DNA from: Microbacterium sp. SORGH_AS_1204
GTDB taxonomy: Bacteria; Actinomycetota; Actinomycetes; Actinomycetales; Microbacteriaceae
DNA: 64,000 nt
Assembly (NCBI RefSeq): GCF_030818935.1
Contig: NZ_JAUTBD010000001.1
Coordinates: forward strand, 372,001 to 436,000
Direction: 5' to 3'
Part shown: positions 1 to 7,894 of the stretch, piece by piece
Numbering within the stretch: position 1 is the stretch's first letter
Layout of the letters: each line of letters opens with the position of its first letter
The notes under the pieces: generated by a model
What the model was told of the DNA's origin: nothing
The model's database searches: none
Seen by the model: the letters and a program-made list of their open reading frames with translations, nothing else
Translations under genes and position numbers: made by a program

Positions 1-1093
1 CTTTCGCCGCAGCGGGCCGGTGCGCGGCGAGGAGCCCCGCCAGGTGCCGCAGCTCCTCGCCCGTCCGGGTGGAGGTCGAGTCCCACTGGCGTCCCTCGAA
101 GCCGCGGCGCCAGCGGCCGTGCAGGTCGACGGTGAGACCCAGCCGGTGCCCGGCCCGCCCGCCACCGCCGGGGATCGGCGCGGTCGTGCGCCCGAGCGCC
201 GTCACCGCCAGCGACGACGCCCCCCGCAGCTGCGTGTGCCCGCCCAGGACCGGGACGTCCCATGCGACCGCGGCGCTGCGCAGTCCCGAGACGATCCGGC
301 GCACCGCCGACGGGGTGGCCGCCGACACGGCATCCATCAGTCCCACCGCCCGCGCACCCATCGCCGAGAGGTCGTTCACGTTGACCAGCACCCCGCACCA
401 CCCGGCCCACTCGGGGTCCTTGTCGATGAGGGCGGGAAGGATCGCGTCGGTGGCGACCACGACATCGGTGCCTGACACGAGCGCCCCGTCGTCTCCGACC
501 CAGCCGTCGCCGCCGAGCGCTTCGGGATGGTCGTCGCGGATGCCGGCGAGCACGTCGCCGAGGGGCAGCTTCATGGCCCCGACGAGGTCGGCGATGCGGT
601 CGATGGGCCAGCGCATCCGCACGTGCGGGGCGCCGCCGATCACGGCCTCCCCCCAGCGCACCCACCCGAGGTGGCGGAAAAGAGGCTCGTTGCGTTGCTG
701 CACCGTCGCGTCGAAGCGCAGCACGCCCCGGCTCACCGCCTCACGACACGCTTCGCGAACGAGAGCGGAACCGATCCCGCCCGCGTGGCGAGCACCGCGC
801 CGCACGACGAGACGCCCGCCCGTCCACCAGCCGATGTCGCGCGCGGTGGCGGGGGCGAGTCGCACCCCGCCGAGCACGTCACCGGTGGCGGTGGCCGCGA
901 CGAGCACCACCGTGCGGGGGTCGTCGTCGATGTCGTCGTGGTCGGTGCCGGCGAAGAGCCCCTGCTCGCCGACGAAGACGTCGCGCCGGATCGCGCGGTA
1001 CGCGGCGAGGTCGGTGGCATCCGCCACCCGGATGACCCACGCGGGCGCCTCCTGCGCACGGGGTGCGCCGGTCAGCACCGGCACGTCGAACAT
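1..1093 (-). CDS. MSMEG_0567-type GNAT/AIR-synthase-like fusion protein (partial, runs off left edge)
   Basis: The frame is open from an ATG at 1093 to the window edge (364 codons). Residues about 10-160 read as a GNAT acetyltransferase (AAYRAIRRDVFVGEQGLF near the start; GIGSALVREA as the acetyl-CoA loop; QRNEPLFRHLGW). From about residue 170 the protein becomes AIR synthase/PurM-like (VGDDGALVSGTDVV, LVNVNDLSAMGARAVG, VPVLGGHTQL). Cyanobacteria encode these as two proteins (Sll0786/Sll0787); mycobacteria and relatives fuse them as MSMEG_0567. The family belongs to the Nit1C nitrilase cluster, whose product is unknown to me. The start overlaps the stop of the upstream radical SAM gene by one base (TGATG), so the two are translationally coupled. 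The C-terminus lies outside the window. Confidence 0.85.
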   Translation of the reverse strand, partial: MFDVPVLTGAPRAQEAPAWVIRVADATDLAAYRAIRRDVFVGEQGLFAGTDHDDIDDDPRTVVLVAATATGDVLGGVRLAPATARDIGWWTGGRLVVRRGARHAGGIGSALVREACREAVSRGVLRFDATVQQRNEPLFRHLGWVRWGEAVIGGAPHVRMRWPIDRIADLVGAMKLPLGDVLAGIRDDHPEALGGDGWVGDDGALVSGTDVVVATDAILPALIDKDPEWAGWCGVLVNVNDLSAMGARAVGLMDAVSAATPSAVRRIVSGLRSAAVAWDVPVLGGHTQLRGASSLAVTALGRTTAPIPGGGGRAGHRLGLTVDLHGRWRRGFEGRQWDSTSTRTGEELRHLAGLLAAHRPAAAK

Positions 1094-2205
1094 CACGCGC
1101 CCGCCGTCTTGAGGATGCTGCACGCGCCGCACGCGGCACACCCGGCCTTCTGGTCCTCACCGCGCATGCCGGCCGCGTGCAGCAGCTGCGCGACCCGCGA
1201 GGTGATGTCGTCGACGACCGCGCGGTGCGGGGCCGGCACCTTGTCGACATCGGTGGCGAGCGTGCCCTTGAGCGGGCGGAACGGCACGACGAACGGGTAC
1301 ACGCCCATCTCGATCAGCTCGCGCGCCCCCTCGACCGCCTCGTCGGGGTCTTCGCCCATGCCGACGATGAGGTAGGTCGACACCTGGTTCCAGCCGAACA
1401 CCCGCACGGCCTCGCGCCACGCGGCGCGGTACTCGTCCATGCTCACGCGGGACTTGCCCGGCATCCATCGGCGGCGCACGTCGTCGTCCATCGACTCGAC
1501 ATGGATGCCGATGGAGCGGGCGCCGGCGTCGTAGAGGTCGGTGATGGCCTGCAGGTCGGCGGGCGGCTCGCACTGCACCTGGATCTCGAGCTGCGGGACC
1601 GCGGCCTTGACCGCCCGCACGCAGCGCGCGAGGTGTTTGGCGCCGCGGTCCCAGCCGTTCGAGGTGCCGGTGGTCATGACCATGTGCGTCACGCCGTCGA
1701 GCCGCACGGCCGCCTCCGCGACCTCGGCGAGCATCGCGGGCGTCTTCACCGCGATCGTGGTTCCCGCATCGAGCGAGGCCTCGATCGCGCAGAAGCGGCA
1801 GCGCTCGCTCTCGTCGTAGCGGACGCACGTCTGCACGACCGTGGTGGCCAGCACGTTCTTGCCGTGGAGCTTGGCGATCTTGTCGTACGCCACGCCCTCG
1901 TCGGTCTGCAGGTCGTAGAACTTCGGCCGGACGACCGGGGCGACGTCGAAGCCGAGATCGGCGCCGTCGCGGGTGAGGCGCCCCGACGCGGTGATGACGT
2001 ACGGGCTGTTCGGGTTGAGGGGAATGGCCGCCCCGTCGCCGTCGACGACGAAGTGGCCGTCGTCGCTCGGGCCGGCTCCGCCGGTGCGGCGGACGGGGGC
2101 GTCGCTGCGGACGCCGAGCAGGGCTAGGCTGACACGCGTCGAGACGCGATCACGGTCTGCGGGTGCGAGCGCTGAAGCGTTGTCCATGCACTCCAGTAGA
2201 ACCAT
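1093..2205 (-). CDS. MSMEG_0568 family radical SAM protein
   Basis: A 370-residue protein (364 if translation starts at the second ATG, 2187, which has GGAG just upstream). A cysteine cluster TCVRYDESERCRFCAIE gives CX8CX2C, not the canonical radical SAM CX3CX2C, but fits a [4Fe-4S]/SAM site in this family. It is followed by TIM-barrel elements (VMTTGTSNGWDRGA, IGIHVESMDDDVR, VSTYLIVGMGEDPDEA). The C-terminus has a second cluster, GCAACGACS (CX2CX2C), which could hold another Fe-S centre; that part is inference. It is coupled to the GNAT/AIR protein downstream, the gene order of the MSMEG_0567/0568 Nit1C locus. The substrate is unknown. Confidence 0.88.
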   Translation of the reverse strand: MVLLECMDNASALAPADRDRVSTRVSLALLGVRSDAPVRRTGGAGPSDDGHFVVDGDGAAIPLNPNSPYVITASGRLTRDGADLGFDVAPVVRPKFYDLQTDEGVAYDKIAKLHGKNVLATTVVQTCVRYDESERCRFCAIEASLDAGTTIAVKTPAMLAEVAEAAVRLDGVTHMVMTTGTSNGWDRGAKHLARCVRAVKAAVPQLEIQVQCEPPADLQAITDLYDAGARSIGIHVESMDDDVRRRWMPGKSRVSMDEYRAAWREAVRVFGWNQVSTYLIVGMGEDPDEAVEGARELIEMGVYPFVVPFRPLKGTLATDVDKVPAPHRAVVDDITSRVAQLLHAAGMRGEDQKAGCAACGACSILKTAGA

Positions 2206-2337
2206 GCAGTGTTTCGGGACGACGACGACCGGATAGCAGTCGTGTTTCGCGCGCGGACAGGCGCGCCGGGCGCACGGTGCGGAGCGCGTCGTCCAGCACC
2301 CGCGGTCCTCCGGCCGGCGTCGTCGGACGACGCGCCC

Positions 2338-2967
2338 TCACCCTCCCTGGGTGAGGCCGGTGATCAGGTTGATGGCGACCGCGACCACGAAAGTGCCGAA
2401 GAAGTACGACAGGAGTGCGTGACCCAGCGCGATGCGGCGCGACGCGGTGGACGACTGGGTGACGTTGCTCGCGCTGTACGCCATTCCGATCAGGAACGCC
2501 GTGTAGGCGAAGTCGCTGTAGGCCGGGTCTTCGTCCTGGTCGAAGTCGAACCGGTGCCGGTCGTCGAGGTAGTACATCCGGGCGTACTTGAAGGCGTACA
2601 CGGTGTTGACGAGGGCCCACGCTGCCACGACACCGACGACGGCGAGGATCGCGGCGAGCGATCCGATCAGGTCTTGCTGCTGGCTGCGGATGAGGGCGAA
2701 GACGACGAGCACGACGCTGAACAGGGTCGCCGCGATGATCAGCGTGTCGACCAGTCGGCGCGAGCGTTCCTCGTGACGGGCGAGGGTCCGCGTGCGCTCA
2801 CTGTCGGCGGGCCAGGCTCGCGGCCAGGCCCATGTCAGGAAGATCCCGGCGGCGATCACCCAGCCCAGCAGCGGCGACAGATCCGGGATGCCGAGCAGCG
2901 CGGCGACCACCGCTGCTCCGGCGCCCACGATGGCGCCGATACCGGCTTTGATGGCGAGGTGCGACAT
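2338..2967 (-). CDS. DUF1345 family integral membrane protein
   Basis: A 209-residue protein starting at ATG 2967 behind a good ribosome site (AAAGGAAACG). Hydrophobic segments lie near residues 8-28, 32-50, 75-95, 102-122 and 178-205, giving about five membrane helices, with a charged loop (FDFDQDEDPAYSDFAYTAF) before the last pair. The aromatic DPAYSDFAYTAFLIGM block matches what I know of DUF1345 proteins. The function is unknown. It stands alone, with a regulator remnant upstream on the same strand and a short gap to the radical SAM gene. Confidence 0.78.
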   Translation of the reverse strand: MSHLAIKAGIGAIVGAGAAVVAALLGIPDLSPLLGWVIAAGIFLTWAWPRAWPADSERTRTLARHEERSRRLVDTLIIAATLFSVVLVVFALIRSQQQDLIGSLAAILAVVGVVAAWALVNTVYAFKYARMYYLDDRHRFDFDQDEDPAYSDFAYTAFLIGMAYSASNVTQSSTASRRIALGHALLSYFFGTFVVAVAINLITGLTQGG

Positions 2968-3016
2968 GACGTTTCCTTTCCCCGGTGATGGTGACGTCTC
3001 CCGGTCGCCGCAGCGC

Positions 3017-4080
3017 TCAGCCGGTGCCGGTGCGCGGGACCGGCACGTACAGGCCGGCCCGCTCGGCGCGGACGGCCGCGAGCGCACGCGAGGTGGCATC
3101 CAGCTTGAACAGGATGTGCTCGATGTGAGCGGCGACCGTGCGCGGAGACACCGTGAGCGCGCGGGCGATCTCGAGGTTGGAGCACCCCTCGATGACGTGT
3201 CCGAGAACCTCGAGCTCCCGCGGCGCCAACCCGTGCAGGTCCGGTGCGAGCGAGAACACGACCACTCCGCACGCCACGGCCTCCAGGTCGCTCTCGCAGA
3301 CCAGGACGGTGACGCGGACGTACTCGTCCGGGGCCCGTGGTGTGCCCCGGGGCCAGAGGAACGAGGCGTAATCCCGCCCTTCGTGGAGCGCGTCGCGGGC
3401 CGTTTCGACGAGGTCGGAGTCGGCGGCGAGGAGCGGGTCGTCGGACAGGCCCGGGAGACGAGCGACGCCGTGGTCGGGAAGGAGCACCACTCCCGCGGTG
3501 GCGCCCGCCGATGAAGACCGCGGATGCGGCGAGTGAGCGGAGCGGGTCGATGCCGGACGCGACCTGGGGGATCAGACGCGCCAAGCGGCGTCGGAGCGCC
3601 GTGTCGGGAGGGTCCGCTCGTCGGAACAGCACCGTCATGAAGCCGACGTGCCGACCGCCGGACGCGAACAGCGCCGACGACAGCGCCTCGTTGAACCCCG
3701 CGGGGGGAGGCATTCGGCCCAAGTACGGAGGTCGCGCGAGGAGGAGGGCAGGTCGGAGAGGCTGGTGGGCGATCGATGCCGATCGGCGCCGGTCAGAGCG
3801 ATGTCGTGCGCCATCTGCGGGCCGCTCAGGTAGCGCACGCTCGAGCCGTCGAGGTCGGTGCTCGCCAACGAGGTGTAGCCCGCGCCGTCGGGTTCGGCCA
3901 GCGCCATCCAGGCGCCGTCGAACGGGATCCGGCGCTGCAGTTCATCGAGCATCGCCTGTGCGCGCTCGTGAACGGGGCGGGGGCTCGCCGCGATCTCGGC
4001 GAGTTCCGCTGAGCCGCTTCCTGCCACTGTTCGACCGGTCCTCTCACCTCGGTCGTCGGAGCATCCGCCCCGACCGTCAT
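3017..4080 (-). pseudogene. LuxR-type transcriptional regulator, broken by three single-base indels
   Basis: Pieces in three frames rebuild one protein of about 354 residues. The N-terminus (MTVGADAPTTEVRGPVEQW) starts at ATG 4080, and a GAF-like sensor segment follows (RIPFDGAWMALAEPDGAG). The C-terminus is a LuxR helix-turn-helix (LAPRELEVLGHVIEGCSN, then LEIARALTVSPRTVAAHIEH). Frames break near 4015 (one base missing), near 3712 (one C missing in a C run) and near 3505 (one extra G). As read, no functional regulator is made. Indels in C/G runs could be sequencing error, but three in one gene beside a deleted dehydrogenase suggest real decay. Confidence 0.75.
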
Positions 4081-4096
4081 GGCCTACCACGGGGGT

Positions 4097-4113
4097 CCGT
4101 GGTTTGACCACGG
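4097..4113. promoter_or_regulatory. Inverted repeat between divergent pseudogenes, possible operator
   Basis: CCGTGGT-TTG-ACCACGG is a perfect 7-bp inverted repeat with a 3-base centre, 16 bases upstream of the LuxR-remnant start and 132 bases before the dehydrogenase pseudogene. Its TGGTxxxACCA core resembles GntR/FadR-type sites. No cognate regulator is visible nearby apart from the broken LuxR gene, so the role is a guess. Confidence 0.35.
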
Positions 4114-4244
4114 CCTGGCACCGATTCCCAGATGGGCAGTTCTGCCGATGGTGCCGCGTCGCTGCGAGGAGTGGCATGGAGTCATCGCGGGGTCCCACGT
4201 GGCCGGCGAATCCGAGGACAGCTCACGCACGGAAGGAAACGGAC

Positions 4245-4837
4245 ATGAAAGCAGTCGTGTACGAGGGGCCGCGGCAGGTCACGGTGAAAGACGTTCCGGA
4301 TGCGCGCATTGAGCGCCCCACCGACGTCCTGGTGCGCGTCACCACGACCAACATCTGCGGCTCGGACCTCCACATGTACGAGGGACGTACCAGCTTCGAG
4401 ACCGGGCGATGGTTCGGTCACGAGAACATGGGGGAGGTGATCGAGGTCGGCTCCGGTGTCGACAAGGTCAGGGTGGGGGAGCACGTCGTCCTGCCCTTCA
4501 ACGTGGCGTGCGGGCACTGCAAGAACTGCGAGCGGGGACTCACCAACTACTGCCTCACGGCGCAGCCCGTTCCGGAGTTCGCCGGCGCAGCCTACGGGTT
4601 CGCTGACATGGGACCGGCCTGCACTGGTTCAAGGGCCAGACCATGGGCACGGGGCAGGCGCCGGTGAAGAAGTACAACCGGCAGCTGCGCGACCTCGTCG
4701 CCGCGGGAAAGGCGACGCCGTCGTTCATCGTCAGCCACGAGTTGTCGCTCGACGAGGCGCCCGACGCCTACGAGCACTTCGACAACCGCGACGACGGGTG
4801 GACGAAGATCGTGCTCAAGCCCGGAAAGGCGGCCTGA
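4245..4837 (+). pseudogene. FDH-like zinc alcohol dehydrogenase with large internal deletion and frameshift
   Basis: The start (ATG 4245 after GGAAGGAAAC) opens a typical FDH-like medium-chain dehydrogenase: catalytic zinc site ICGSDLHMYEG, then WFGHENMGEVIEVG and the structural-zinc segment CGHCKNCERGLTNYC. At about 4613 the reading leaves GFADMGP and joins, one frame out, to LHWFKGQTMGTGQ, which belongs near residue 300 of the family. The normal C-terminus then continues (SFIVSHELSLDEAPDAYEHF). About 600 bases, including the NAD-binding Rossmann fold, are missing and the frame is broken, so the enzyme is dead. Intact relatives lie at 5301 and 33534. Confidence 0.85.
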
Positions 4838-4839
4838 TC

Positions 4840-5304
4840 ATGGCGGGCAAAGCGGCCGCGGCCGTCGGCATCGGGGTCGCCTCCGTGGCGGCAGGGCTCG
4901 TCGCGCGGACCCTCGTGAAGAAGGAACGCGAATCGGACGGCGACGGGGAGCACCCCGAGGGGTGGAAGGCGGTCACCATCCTGGGCGACGCCGATGACTT
5001 CTCGCGCGATGGCTACCCGGAGCCGCTCGGTCGGATCGCCCCTTCGCTCGAGATCCGTATCGAGCCGGCGCCCGGCGACAAGGGCTTCGAGGTTCACGCC
5101 CGGGTGCGGGAGGGGAGCGACCTCGCCGGCGAGAAGGACGCCCCGCGGGAGTTGAGACAGGCGCTGCGCGACGCCAAGCAGGTCTTCGAGACGGGTGAGA
5201 TCCTCCGCGCCACGCCGCGGCCGCACGGGGAACGCCCACCCACTCTCCTCGGTGGGGTCGTCGACAAGGCGCAGGACGAAGCGAAGGGCGAGGGTGTGCT
5301 GTGA
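4840..5304 (+). CDS. Small membrane-anchored protein of unknown function
   Basis: A 154-residue protein starting 2 bases after the dehydrogenase remnant. The N-terminus (AAAAVGIGVASVAAGLVA) is one membrane helix, followed by a charged stretch and a soluble domain with an IRIEPAPGDKGFEVHARVRE segment. In my recollection such proteins, with a weakly SRPBCC-like middle, sit beside FDH-like dehydrogenases in actinobacteria. Here the gene lies between two of them and its stop overlaps the next start by 4 bases (GTGA). It is probably a membrane-tethered accessory to these dehydrogenases, but no enzymatic motif is visible. Confidence 0.6.
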   Translation: MAGKAAAAVGIGVASVAAGLVARTLVKKERESDGDGEHPEGWKAVTILGDADDFSRDGYPEPLGRIAPSLEIRIEPAPGDKGFEVHARVREGSDLAGEKDAPRELRQALRDAKQVFETGEILRATPRPHGERPPTLLGGVVDKAQDEAKGEGVL

Positions 5305-6470
5305 AGGCGCTGTGTTGGACCGGAGTGAACGAGCTCTCGGTCGAGAACGTCGAGGATCCCGGCATCCTGAATGCCCAGGATGCCATCGTGAAGGTGACGC
5401 TCAGCACGACCTGCGGATCGGATCTGCACCTGCTCGGCGGGTACGTCCCCACGATGCGCGCCGGAGACGTGCTCGGGCACGAGTTCATCGGCGAGATCGT
5501 CGAGGTCGGATCGGAGGTCGCGAAACACAAGGTCGGCGACCGGGTCGTGGTCTGCTCGTTCATCAGCTGCGGGAAGTGCTGGTACTGCCGCAACGAGCTC
5601 TTCTCCCTCTGCGACAACGGCAACCCCAACGCGGGAATCCCCGAGATGCTGTGGGGGCAGGCGCCGGGTGGATGCTACGGCTACTCCCACGCCCTGGGCG
5701 GCTGGGCGGGCAGCCACGCGGAGTACATCCGGGTGCCGTACGCCGACCAGGGGGCCTTCCCCGTCCCCGGGGGGCTGAGCGACGAGCGCGCGCTGTTGGC
5801 TTCGGATGCCGCCCCGACGGGGTGGATGGGAGCGGACCTCGGTGGTGTGAAGCCCGGCGACACCGTGGCGGTGTGGGGAGCCGGCGGCGTGGGGCAGATG
5901 GCGGCGCGCGCGTCGCTGCTGCTCGGTGCGGAGCGCGTCATCGTTATCGACCGATTCTCGGAGCGCCTGGCCCAGGTCGAACGGATCATCGGTGCGGAGA
6001 CGATGAACTACGAAACGAGCGAGGTCACCGCCGAGCTGCGGGAGCTGACCGGTGGGCGCGGGCCCGACGTCTGCATCGAAGCGGTGGGCATGGAGGCGCA
6101 CCACGACGGTCCCGATTTCGCCTACGACCAGCTGAAGCAGCAACTGAGACTGCAGACCGACCGGCCGACGGCCGTGCGCGAGGCGATCTTCGCGGCGCGC
6201 AAGGGCGGGAGCCTGTTCGTGCTCGGTGTCTTCGGCGGGTTCGTCGACAAGTTCCCGTTGGGAGCGGTGATGAACAAGGGCCTCACCCTGAGATCGGCTC
6301 AGCAGCACGGTCACCGGTACATCCCCATGCTGCTCGAGCGGATGGCGCGGGACGAGCTCGTCACCGAGCATCTCGCCACCCACGTCATGTCGCTCGATGA
6401 GGGACCGGAAGGGTACGCGATGTTCAAGAAGAAGACCGACGGGTGCGTTCGAGCCGTGTTCCGGCCGTGA
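5301..6470 (+). CDS. Zinc-dependent FDH-like alcohol dehydrogenase
   Basis: A 389-residue medium-chain dehydrogenase, GTG start overlapping the upstream stop (GTGA). It has the catalytic zinc motif TCGSDLHLLGG and GHEFIGEIVEVG, the structural-zinc cysteines (SCGKCWYCRNELFSLC), the NAD-binding loop VWGAGGVGQMAAR, and the long insert with EAVGMEAHHDG typical of glutathione-independent formaldehyde dehydrogenase relatives. It should oxidise an aldehyde or alcohol with NAD in the cytoplasm; the substrate cannot be read from sequence. It follows a truncated paralogue and a small membrane protein, and may now be the only active dehydrogenase of this operon. Confidence 0.85.
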   Translation: MKALCWTGVNELSVENVEDPGILNAQDAIVKVTLSTTCGSDLHLLGGYVPTMRAGDVLGHEFIGEIVEVGSEVAKHKVGDRVVVCSFISCGKCWYCRNELFSLCDNGNPNAGIPEMLWGQAPGGCYGYSHALGGWAGSHAEYIRVPYADQGAFPVPGGLSDERALLASDAAPTGWMGADLGGVKPGDTVAVWGAGGVGQMAARASLLLGAERVIVIDRFSERLAQVERIIGAETMNYETSEVTAELRELTGGRGPDVCIEAVGMEAHHDGPDFAYDQLKQQLRLQTDRPTAVREAIFAARKGGSLFVLGVFGGFVDKFPLGAVMNKGLTLRSAQQHGHRYIPMLLERMARDELVTEHLATHVMSLDEGPEGYAMFKKKTDGCVRAVFRP

Positions 6471-6489
6471 CACCCGTTCTCACCGCGGA

Positions 6490-6523
6490 GAAGCCCCGAC
6501 CGCCATGAGGCGGCCGGGGCTTC
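6490..6523. terminator. Bidirectional hairpin terminator
   Basis: A 15-base stem with one A-C mismatch (GAAGCCCCGACCGCC against GGCGGCCGGGGCTTC) and a 4-base loop, placed between convergent genes ending at 6470 and 6547. There is no clear U tract on either side. Confidence 0.7.
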
Positions 6524-6546
6524 GGGTGCCCGGGGGGAGGGCGGGA

Positions 6547-7671
6547 TCAGCTGGTGAGGAGGCGCAGGCCGTAGGTCTGCAGGATCTCGTTCACGGGCTG
6601 GAAGTAGGTCGTGCCGCCGGTGGTGCAGTCGCCGGAGCCGCCGGAGGTCACGCCCTGCGCCTGGTTACCGGCGAGCAGCGAGCCGCCCGAGTCGCCGGGC
6701 TCGGCGCAGACGTTGGTGCGGATCAGGCCCGACACCGACCCCTGCGGGTAACGCACGGTGGAGTTGTAGCCCTGGATCTGGCCGCAGTGCCAGCCGGTCG
6801 TGGAGCCGGAGCGGCACACGGTCGCGCCGACGGCGGCCTGCGTGGAGCCCTTCACGGCGACGGCACCGCCGGAGTAGTCCATGACCTGGCCGACCGGGGT
6901 GTGAGTGGGGGTCGAGACCCAGGCGTAGTCGTTCGTGGGGAACGACGATCCCTGGAAGGTGCCGTACGTGGTGCTGTCGCCGCGGACGCCGCAGTGGCCG
7001 GCGGTGACGAAGCCGCCCTGAACGGCGAAGCCGACCGAGCAGCGGCTGGAGTTGTTGATGATGTACGACATGCCGCCGCGGATCGTGGCGAAGGTGTCGG
7101 GAGCTTCGACGCCGGTCTGCAGGCGCACCGCGTCGGCCGGCGTGCCGAGCGAGGCCACGAAGTCGGTCGCCGACTGCTCGCCGCCGGCGACGACATCGAC
7201 GACGACGTCGTTGGCCTCGACGTCGATCCACCACGAGGGGATCGTGTCGGGCACGGGGCTCGCGGCGATCTGGGCGGCGATGGCCTCGAGGTCGGCGAGG
7301 GAGTGCTCGGCGACGACCGGTACGGCCCCGGCGTCGGCGGCCGCGTCCAGAGCGGCGTCGGTGGTGGCGGCGGCGTAGACGGTCCGGGTGGACTCGTCGA
7401 GCCAGGTGCCGGCGAAGGCGTCGCCGGTGGCGCCTTCGACGTCGTCGGCCGTGTCGGCCGCGTCGGCCTGGAAACGCAGCACGTCCTGTGCGCCCGACAC
7501 GTCGGTGCCGAGGTCGGCCGCCATCGCCGCGAGCAGCTGCGCGTCGACGCCGTCGACGGCCGCGTCGGGGGACGACGTGGGTGTCTGCGCCAGCGCGGGG
7601 GCGGTGGCGGCGGTGGTCAGAAACAGGCCGAGGGCGGCAGCGCCGACGACCGTCTTCGAGAAACGGTTCAC
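6547..7671 (-). CDS. Secreted chymotrypsin-fold serine protease (S1, alpha-lytic/streptogrisin type) with propeptide
   Basis: A GTG start at 7671 is preferred because GAAGG lies 10 bases upstream and a signal peptide begins at once (hydrophobic core VVGAAALGLFLTTAATA, cleavage after APALA); an in-frame ATG at 7689 is the alternative. A propeptide of about 160 acidic, Ala-rich residues follows (ending near ATDFVASLG). The mature protease has the triad His (GGFVTAGHCGVRG), Asp (TNDYAWVS) and Ser (CAEPGDSGGSLL). Paired cysteines (CSVGF/GHCG, VCRS/WHCG, NVCAE/GDCTT) suit three disulfides. It is probably an extracellular degradative enzyme, as the propeptide is of foldase type. Confidence 0.88.
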   Translation of the reverse strand: MNRFSKTVVGAAALGLFLTTAATAPALAQTPTSSPDAAVDGVDAQLLAAMAADLGTDVSGAQDVLRFQADAADTADDVEGATGDAFAGTWLDESTRTVYAAATTDAALDAAADAGAVPVVAEHSLADLEAIAAQIAASPVPDTIPSWWIDVEANDVVVDVVAGGEQSATDFVASLGTPADAVRLQTGVEAPDTFATIRGGMSYIINNSSRCSVGFAVQGGFVTAGHCGVRGDSTTYGTFQGSSFPTNDYAWVSTPTHTPVGQVMDYSGGAVAVKGSTQAAVGATVCRSGSTTGWHCGQIQGYNSTVRYPQGSVSGLIRTNVCAEPGDSGGSLLAGNQAQGVTSGGSGDCTTGGTTYFQPVNEILQTYGLRLLTS

Positions 7672-7881
7672 TGTGGAGTGACCTTCCATCCAGGGGGGAT
7701 AAATGGTGGGGTACCCGGGGACATACAAACACGATCGAGACGAAAAGCGAAGAAGTTCCGGCAAATTGATGGTCGCGGTGCAAAAATTGTCGGCCATTCG
7801 GGGGACACCGTGAGGCCGAGGGCCGCGCAACCGATCCTGCGGTTGCGCGGCGGGCCGCCGAGGTCGCGCGCGGGCGGTGCT

Positions 7882-7887
7882 TAGGCT
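7882..7887 (+). promoter_or_regulatory. -10 box (TAGGCT) for a leaderless transcript
   Basis: TAGGCT ends 7 bases before the ATG at 7895, which would place the transcription start on the start codon. No ribosome site precedes that ATG. This supports 7895 over the upstream in-frame GTG at 7877. Confidence 0.5.
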
Positions 7888-7894
7888 GACGGGC

